Assembly: GCA_050331475.1 (NCBI GenBank)
Contig: JBHJGU010000027.1
Location: 1-64,000, forward strand
Length of the DNA stretch: 64,000 nt
Direction of reading: 5' to 3'
Source of the DNA: JBHJGU01 sp050331475
GTDB taxonomy: Bacteria; Pseudomonadota; Alphaproteobacteria; Caulobacterales; Maricaulaceae
This document shows positions 59,949 to 64,000 of this stretch, one piece after another (within the stretch, counting starts at the first letter, position 1; the number at the start of each line of letters is the position of its first letter). A program made the position numbers and the translations under genes. A model generated the notes under the pieces. It was given only the letters and a program-made list of their open reading frames with translations. It had not been told where the DNA came from and did no database searches.

Positions 59949-61427
59949 CTAACCTCCGAACCCGGTCACCGGGCTTAAAAACTGCGCCACCGGCTCGACA
60001 ACAAAAACCAGCGCCACGGCCGCTAGCGCCGTGAGAACGGGCGGCAAAACGGTCAACGCCGGCGCCCGAGGGCTCGAGCCCGGCGCATAGCGCGGGCCAG
60101 GGCCGTAAAAGCCGCGCAAAGCGATGGGGACCAGATAGACGACATTGAGCACAGAGGAGACCGCGAGCCCGCCGAGGAGGAACCATAACTCCGCATCCGC
60201 CGCCCCGGTCATCAGCAAGAATTTGGGCCACGAACCGCCCAGAGGCGGAACCCCGATGATCGACAACGCACCGATGAAATAGGCGCCGAACACCCAGGGC
60301 ATGACGCGGCCCAACCCATCCAGGGTAGAAACTTCGGTTTTCTTCGCGCCGACATAAATCGCGCCAGCCGTCATAAAGAGCGTGATCTTGCCAAAGGCGT
60401 GCATCAGGATTTGCAGGGCGGCCCCAGCAAGGGCCGCCGGGGTTGCGATAAACGCGCCGAGGCTGACATAGGCGAGCTGGCTGACCGTGGAATAGGCCAG
60501 GCGCGCCTTGAGATTGTCCTTGGTCATGGCGACGAGTGAGGCGGCGAGGATCGTGAACGCGGCGACCCAGATCAGCCCCGTCGCCTGCGCGGCTTGGGCG
60601 GTCATCACCGGGCCGATCGTGTAAAGCACCACTTTAAGAAGCGAAAACACGCCCGCTTTGACCACCGCAACCGCGTGGAGCAAGGCCGAAACCGGAGTAG
60701 GCGCAACCATGGCGTTAGGCAGCCAACCATGCACCGGGATCAAGGCGGCCTTGCCCAATCCGAACGCATAAAGCGCCAACAAAAGCGCCGCAGTCCCCGA
60801 ACCCGCAGCCCCCGCTAAGACCCCCCCGAGGATAAAGCTGGTGGTGCCGGCCACCGCATAGGTGATCAGGATCGCCGGAAGGAACAGAATTAGCGAGGTC
60901 GACAACAGCAAGAGCGCATAGACCTTTGCGCCTTTGCGGGCGGTCTCAGTACCCTTGTGGGCGACGAGCGGATAGGTCGACAGGGTCAAAACTTCGTAGA
61001 AAACAAATAAGGTCAATAGGTTGGCGGACAGCGCGACGCCCATGGCGCTGGCGATCGCGATGGTGAAACAGAGATAAAACCGCGTCTGATCGCTTTCCGC
61101 GTTCCCGCGCATATATCCGATTGAATAGATCGAATTGAGGATCCAAAGCCCGCTGGCGATGGCGGCGAACAGCGCGCCTAGAGGCTCGAGTCGCAAGGCG
61201 ATGTCGAGCCCGGGCGCGATCGCGAAGAGCACCAGTTCCGGCCGTCCGCCTGCGGCGACGTCGCCCACCAAGCTCAGCACCACAACAAACAAGGCCACGG
61301 CCGCTGTGAGGCTCGACGCCTCGCGCAAATCGGGAATGTTGGCGAAGGCCAACACGCCCGCCCCGCCCAATAGCGGTATGATCAACGCAGCGAGCAACAG
61401 CGCCTCGGGCGAGACCGGCAAGATCAT
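59949..61427 (-). CDS. Proton-conducting antiporter subunit, MrpD type (second D copy)
   Basis: A 492-residue membrane protein: TLFVFYEVLTLSTYPLVAHKGTETARKG holds the conserved Glu and Lys of the proton channel. Further markers are FGLGKAALIPVHGWLPNAMVAPTPVSALLHA and DNLKARLAYSTVSQLAYVSLGA. It is 13-14 helices long like MrpD. It overlaps the first D copy by four bases and is three bases from the small membrane gene. Confidence 0.93.
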   Translation of the reverse strand: MILPVSPEALLLAALIIPLLGGAGVLAFANIPDLREASSLTAAVALFVVVLSLVGDVAAGGRPELVLFAIAPGLDIALRLEPLGALFAAIASGLWILNSIYSIGYMRGNAESDQTRFYLCFTIAIASAMGVALSANLLTLFVFYEVLTLSTYPLVAHKGTETARKGAKVYALLLLSTSLILFLPAILITYAVAGTTSFILGGVLAGAAGSGTAALLLALYAFGLGKAALIPVHGWLPNAMVAPTPVSALLHAVAVVKAGVFSLLKVVLYTIGPVMTAQAAQATGLIWVAAFTILAASLVAMTKDNLKARLAYSTVSQLAYVSLGAFIATPAALAGAALQILMHAFGKITLFMTAGAIYVGAKKTEVSTLDGLGRVMPWVFGAYFIGALSIIGVPPLGGSWPKFLLMTGAADAELWFLLGGLAVSSVLNVVYLVPIALRGFYGPGPRYAPGSSPRAPALTVLPPVLTALAAVALVFVVEPVAQFLSPVTGFGG

Positions 61428-62959
61428 GGCGCCACGGCCCCGTTAAAGAGCGCTTCGGCGGCGGCTTGCGCCCAGGCGCGCGGCGCGCCAGCGTCCACGC
61501 CAAACGCGATATTGGCCAGCACCAAGACCCCAAGCCCAGCAAGCAACGGCCAAGGCGGACGCGCGGCCATCGGCGCCGGCGTCTGGGCTGGCGCGGGACG
61601 CAGATAGGCCGTCTCCACAATCCGCCAGACATAAACCGCCGCCATGAAGGAGGAGACCGCGATCACACCCACCGCCCAACTCCACCCCTTGGCCAGGGCC
61701 GCTTCCAGCAAATACCATTTCGACACGAACCCAGCGGTCAACGGCACCCCGATCAAAGACAGCCCCGCAATAACGAACCCCGCCATGGTCAGCGGCATGG
61801 TTTGGCCCACTCCACGGAAATCCTTCACCAAAGTCGCGCCATAGCGCAGGGACACCGCGCTGATCGCCAGAAACAGCGCGCCCTTCATCAGGGCGTGATT
61901 GAAGAGGTGCAGAAGCCCCGCCGCGGCGCCTTCGGCATTCGCCATGGACAGCCCCAAAAGCATGTAGCCGACTTGGGCGACGGAGGAATAAGCAAGCAGC
62001 TTGCGCGCATCCTCCTGGAAAATCGCCTGGGCCGAGCACACCACCATGGCGACTGCGGCGAAGGGGGCAAGGACCAAGGTGAAGGCCAAAGCTTCGAAAT
62101 CGTATTCTGGATTGAAGACCGAGAACAAAAACCGCGCGAGTGCATAGAACGCGGCTTTGGTGGCCGTCGCAGCCAGAAACGCGGTGATAAAGCTCGGCGC
62201 ATAGGCGTATGCGCTGGGCAACCAGGTGTGCAAGGGGAACAGCGCGGTCTTCAACCCGAGGCCAACGACGATGAACGCGAAGCCCGCCTGCACGGTCGCC
62301 GAGCCGGTTTGTCCCTCTAACCGCTGAGCAATGTCGGCCATGTTCAGCGAGCCGGTCGCCGCATACAGAAAGCCCACGCCGATGACGAAGAATGTCGCCC
62401 CGATCGTGCCGAGGATCAGATAATCATAAGCAGCTGTCAGCGCGCGGCGATCCCGCCCTGCTCCCATGGCGATCAGCACATAGGTCGAAAGCGAGGAAAT
62501 CTCCAAAAACACGAACATGTTGAACGCGTCGCCAGTGATGACGACCCCGACCAGGCCGGCGAAACACACCAGAAAAGCGGAATAAAACAGCGCGCGCTGG
62601 CGCGGCGCGATCTCAGCGGTGACGCTGGGCAACCCCGCAAACGCGCACGCAAACCCAATCCCCGTGACCAACATCAAAACGAGGCCGCTCGCGGCGTCGA
62701 CCCGGTATTCGATGCCGACCGGAGCGAGCCAACCGCCGAGCGCGTAAGACACCAGCCCCTGATCTTGGACCACGCCCTGCAAAACCAAGGCGGTGAGAAA
62801 CGCAAATCCGGTGACGAACACGGTGAACGCCCAAGCCGCCCGCCCCCCGGAGAGCAGCGCCGCGACCGGCGCGCCGACCAGGGGCGCGACCACGATCCAA
62901 GCCGCGCCGTGGGCGATCAGCCACGCCGGCGCCAAGCTCACAAGCGCGGTTAAACTCAT
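61424..62959 (-). CDS. mnhD: Cation/proton antiporter subunit D (first D copy)
   Basis: A 511-residue membrane protein: FVFLEISSLSTYVLIAMGAGRDRRALTAAYDYLI, LGLKTALFPLHTWLPSAYAYAPSFI and DARKLLAYSSVAQVGYMLLG. These hold the conserved Glu, Lys and His of the D-subunit proton path. It directly follows the C subunit (four-base overlap), the standard Mrp place for MnhD. Confidence 0.94.
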   Translation of the reverse strand: MSLTALVSLAPAWLIAHGAAWIVVAPLVGAPVAALLSGGRAAWAFTVFVTGFAFLTALVLQGVVQDQGLVSYALGGWLAPVGIEYRVDAASGLVLMLVTGIGFACAFAGLPSVTAEIAPRQRALFYSAFLVCFAGLVGVVITGDAFNMFVFLEISSLSTYVLIAMGAGRDRRALTAAYDYLILGTIGATFFVIGVGFLYAATGSLNMADIAQRLEGQTGSATVQAGFAFIVVGLGLKTALFPLHTWLPSAYAYAPSFITAFLAATATKAAFYALARFLFSVFNPEYDFEALAFTLVLAPFAAVAMVVCSAQAIFQEDARKLLAYSSVAQVGYMLLGLSMANAEGAAAGLLHLFNHALMKGALFLAISAVSLRYGATLVKDFRGVGQTMPLTMAGFVIAGLSLIGVPLTAGFVSKWYLLEAALAKGWSWAVGVIAVSSFMAAVYVWRIVETAYLRPAPAQTPAPMAARPPWPLLAGLGVLVLANIAFGVDAGAPRAWAQAAAEALFNGAVAP

Positions 62960-63438
62960 CCGCGCCCTCCCGCTTGCGCGGTGTCGCTGTCGGCGAGATT
63001 AATAATCTCATCCTCAATGCCGCCATACGCTTCGCGGATGCGGACCACGAGCGCGAGGCCCACCGCTAAAGTGGCGACGCCGACCACGATGGCGGTCAGA
63101 ATCAAGACGTGCGGCAGCGGATTGGAGTAGAGCGGTTCGGCGGCTTGAACGGCGGCGTCGAGGCTCTCGCCATGGCCGTCCGAATCAGGGCTCGCGGGCT
63201 CATGCCCGCCGCCGTGATCATCGCCGTGTCCCTTCTCAGGCAAGATAGGCGGCTTGCCGCCGGCGACTTTCCCCAGGGTGACGTAGAACAAGAACACCGA
63301 GGTTTGAAAGACCGATAAGCCGATCAGACGTTTCACCATGTTGCCCGAGGCGAAGACCACGTAAAGCCCAGTCATCATCAAGACGACAACAATCACATAG
63401 TGATAATGGGTTAGGAGAAACGCTAGCACGATCACCAA
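62956..63438 (-). CDS. mnhC: Cation/proton antiporter subunit C (NuoK-like) with His/Asp-rich loop
   Basis: A 160-residue, three-helix NuoK/MrpC-type protein: VVLMMTGLYVVFASGNMVKRLIGLSVFQTSVFLFYV and PLPHVLILTAIVVGVATLAVGLALVVR. Between the second and third helix is a loop of about 45 residues, rich in His, Asp and Gly (HGDDHGGGHE, DSDGHGE, His71, 75, 79, 89), which is absent in short MrpC proteins. It starts with GTG and overlaps the B subunit by seven bases. Confidence 0.92.
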   Translation of the reverse strand: MVIVLAFLLTHYHYVIVVVLMMTGLYVVFASGNMVKRLIGLSVFQTSVFLFYVTLGKVAGGKPPILPEKGHGDDHGGGHEPASPDSDGHGESLDAAVQAAEPLYSNPLPHVLILTAIVVGVATLAVGLALVVRIREAYGGIEDEIINLADSDTAQAGGRG

Positions 63439-63932
63439 TCCTCATCGGTGATGTCAGGTTCTCGACTGGCAAAGGCGTAAAAAATGCACATCATCACGCC
63501 GGAAACCGTGCTTAGCACGCCCAATTCGACCAGCAGAATGCCCACATGCTGGCCCGCATGGTGTTCGCTGTCGGGGATCAGGACGTCATAATCCAGATAC
63601 TCCCCACCCAAAGCGAAAGTGACCAGGCCGACCCCGCCATAGAGCAGGACCCCGGCCGCGGCGAGCGCCTTGGCGAAGCCCGGCGGCACCGCCCGTTTCG
63701 CCTCGCGCAATCCGAACACCAAAGCGAACAGAATGACGGCGACAGCGAGGATAACCCCAGCTTGGAAGCCGCCGCCGGGGCTGTAATCGCCGTGAAACTG
63801 CACGTAGAACGCGAAAAGCGTGATGATGGGAATCAATAACTTGGCGACCGCTCGCAAAACGACGTGGGCGTCGTCGATATCGTCGATCGAGGTCGGCTTG
63901 TCGGATCGCTGAGGCGGATCAAACTCGCTCAT
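63432..63932 (-). CDS. mnhB: Cation/proton antiporter subunit B
   Basis: A 166-residue, four-helix MnhB protein with the signature FHGDYSPGGGFQAGVILAV. It stabilises the A/D channel core. ATG 63932 has GGGGGCG upstream and is preferred to 63950. Its start overlaps the end of the upstream, partly included gene. Confidence 0.93.
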   Translation of the reverse strand: MSEFDPPQRSDKPTSIDDIDDAHVVLRAVAKLLIPIITLFAFYVQFHGDYSPGGGFQAGVILAVAVILFALVFGLREAKRAVPPGFAKALAAAGVLLYGGVGLVTFALGGEYLDYDVLIPDSEHHAGQHVGILLVELGVLSTVSGVMMCIFYAFASREPDITDEDW

Positions 63933-64000
63933 GATCGCCCCCTTTGTCATCGGGCGCGATGCGTGTGCGCCGTCCCGCTTCCCCGTTAAGCCCTAACAGC
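63919..64000 (-). CDS. Partial upstream antiporter gene (C-terminal end only)
   Basis: One open minus-strand frame enters from the right edge and stops at 63919, overlapping the mnhB start by 14 bases. The visible end reads LLGLNGEAGRRTRIAPDDKG. By analogy with related clusters it could be the end of a DUF4040/MbhD- or MnhA-type subunit. Too short to identify. Confidence 0.4.
   Translation of the reverse strand, partial: LLGLNGEAGRRTRIAPDDKGGDHERV

Noticed and set aside
61466..62320. 284-residue plus-strand frame in the antiporter operon
   Set aside because: It is very rich in Arg, His, Gln and Gly and antisense to mnhD, so it is a shadow.
1..64000. CRISPR arrays, IS elements, integrases or att sites
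   Set aside because: No spaced repeat series, transposase or integrase frame was found. The GTA cluster shows no attachment-site duplications at its ends.

Overview
The window comes from a GC-rich alphaproteobacterial chromosome. The best indications are a full Rhodobacter-type gene transfer agent (GTA) cluster, a MucR/Ros regulator, PleC-like and DivJ-like kinases, DUF2336, DUF5330 and DUF6456 proteins, and glnE. The mix suggests the Caulobacterales/Maricaulales/Parvularculales side of the class, possibly marine given the Mrp-type antiporter. That placement is inference. No rRNA, tRNA, IS element or CRISPR array was found.

Layout. 1-2.6 kb: a VOC protein and a DUF1330 protein, a divergent MarR regulator, and S-formylglutathione hydrolase with a terminator. 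2.6-5.5 kb: an exbB-exbD-exbD-tonB operon whose ExbB carries a repeat-rich N-terminal extension. 5.5-9.9 kb: a divergent hypothetical gene, a receiver protein and a PleC-like kinase. 9.9-12 kb: an EF-hand / ECF sigma / anti-sigma-like / periplasmic sensor cassette. 12-18.7 kb: a degP-regulator-kinase-glnE operon with a palindromic site upstream. 18.8-25 kb: a hydrolase-OsmC fusion, a large uncharacterised protein, a PepSY-regulator-kinase operon and a zinc-finger-less DnaJ-type cochaperone.

25-39.5 kb, all on the minus strand: a complete GTA structural cluster, g1 (small terminase) to g15 (TIM-barrel host-specificity protein), mostly joined by overlapping start and stop codons. Two small membrane-protein genes with AT-rich flanks sit between the prohead protease and the major capsid gene. 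This is an unusual interruption, and the protease looks shortened.

39.6-56.5 kb is mixed chromosome: a YcgN-family protein head to head with a class A penicillin-binding protein, a PAN-domain protein, a photolyase-like pair in which the FAD domain and the antenna-type domain are separate genes in reversed order, DUF2336, MscS, RF3, DUF1491, a BcsB-like membrane protein without cellulose genes, a DivJ-like kinase, SufE, and a DUF6456 / DnaA-domain-IV-like pair. 56.6-57.8 kb holds a PAS protein and MucR with a strong terminator. 57.9-64 kb is a multisubunit cation/proton antiporter operon with B, C and three D-type subunits. It runs off the right edge.

The most unusual points are the order-reversed split photolyase pair (42.7-44.0 kb), the insertion in the GTA head genes (35.1-35.95 kb) and the three-D-subunit antiporter with a His/Asp-rich loop in subunit C. 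None is proven to be a new system from sequence alone.
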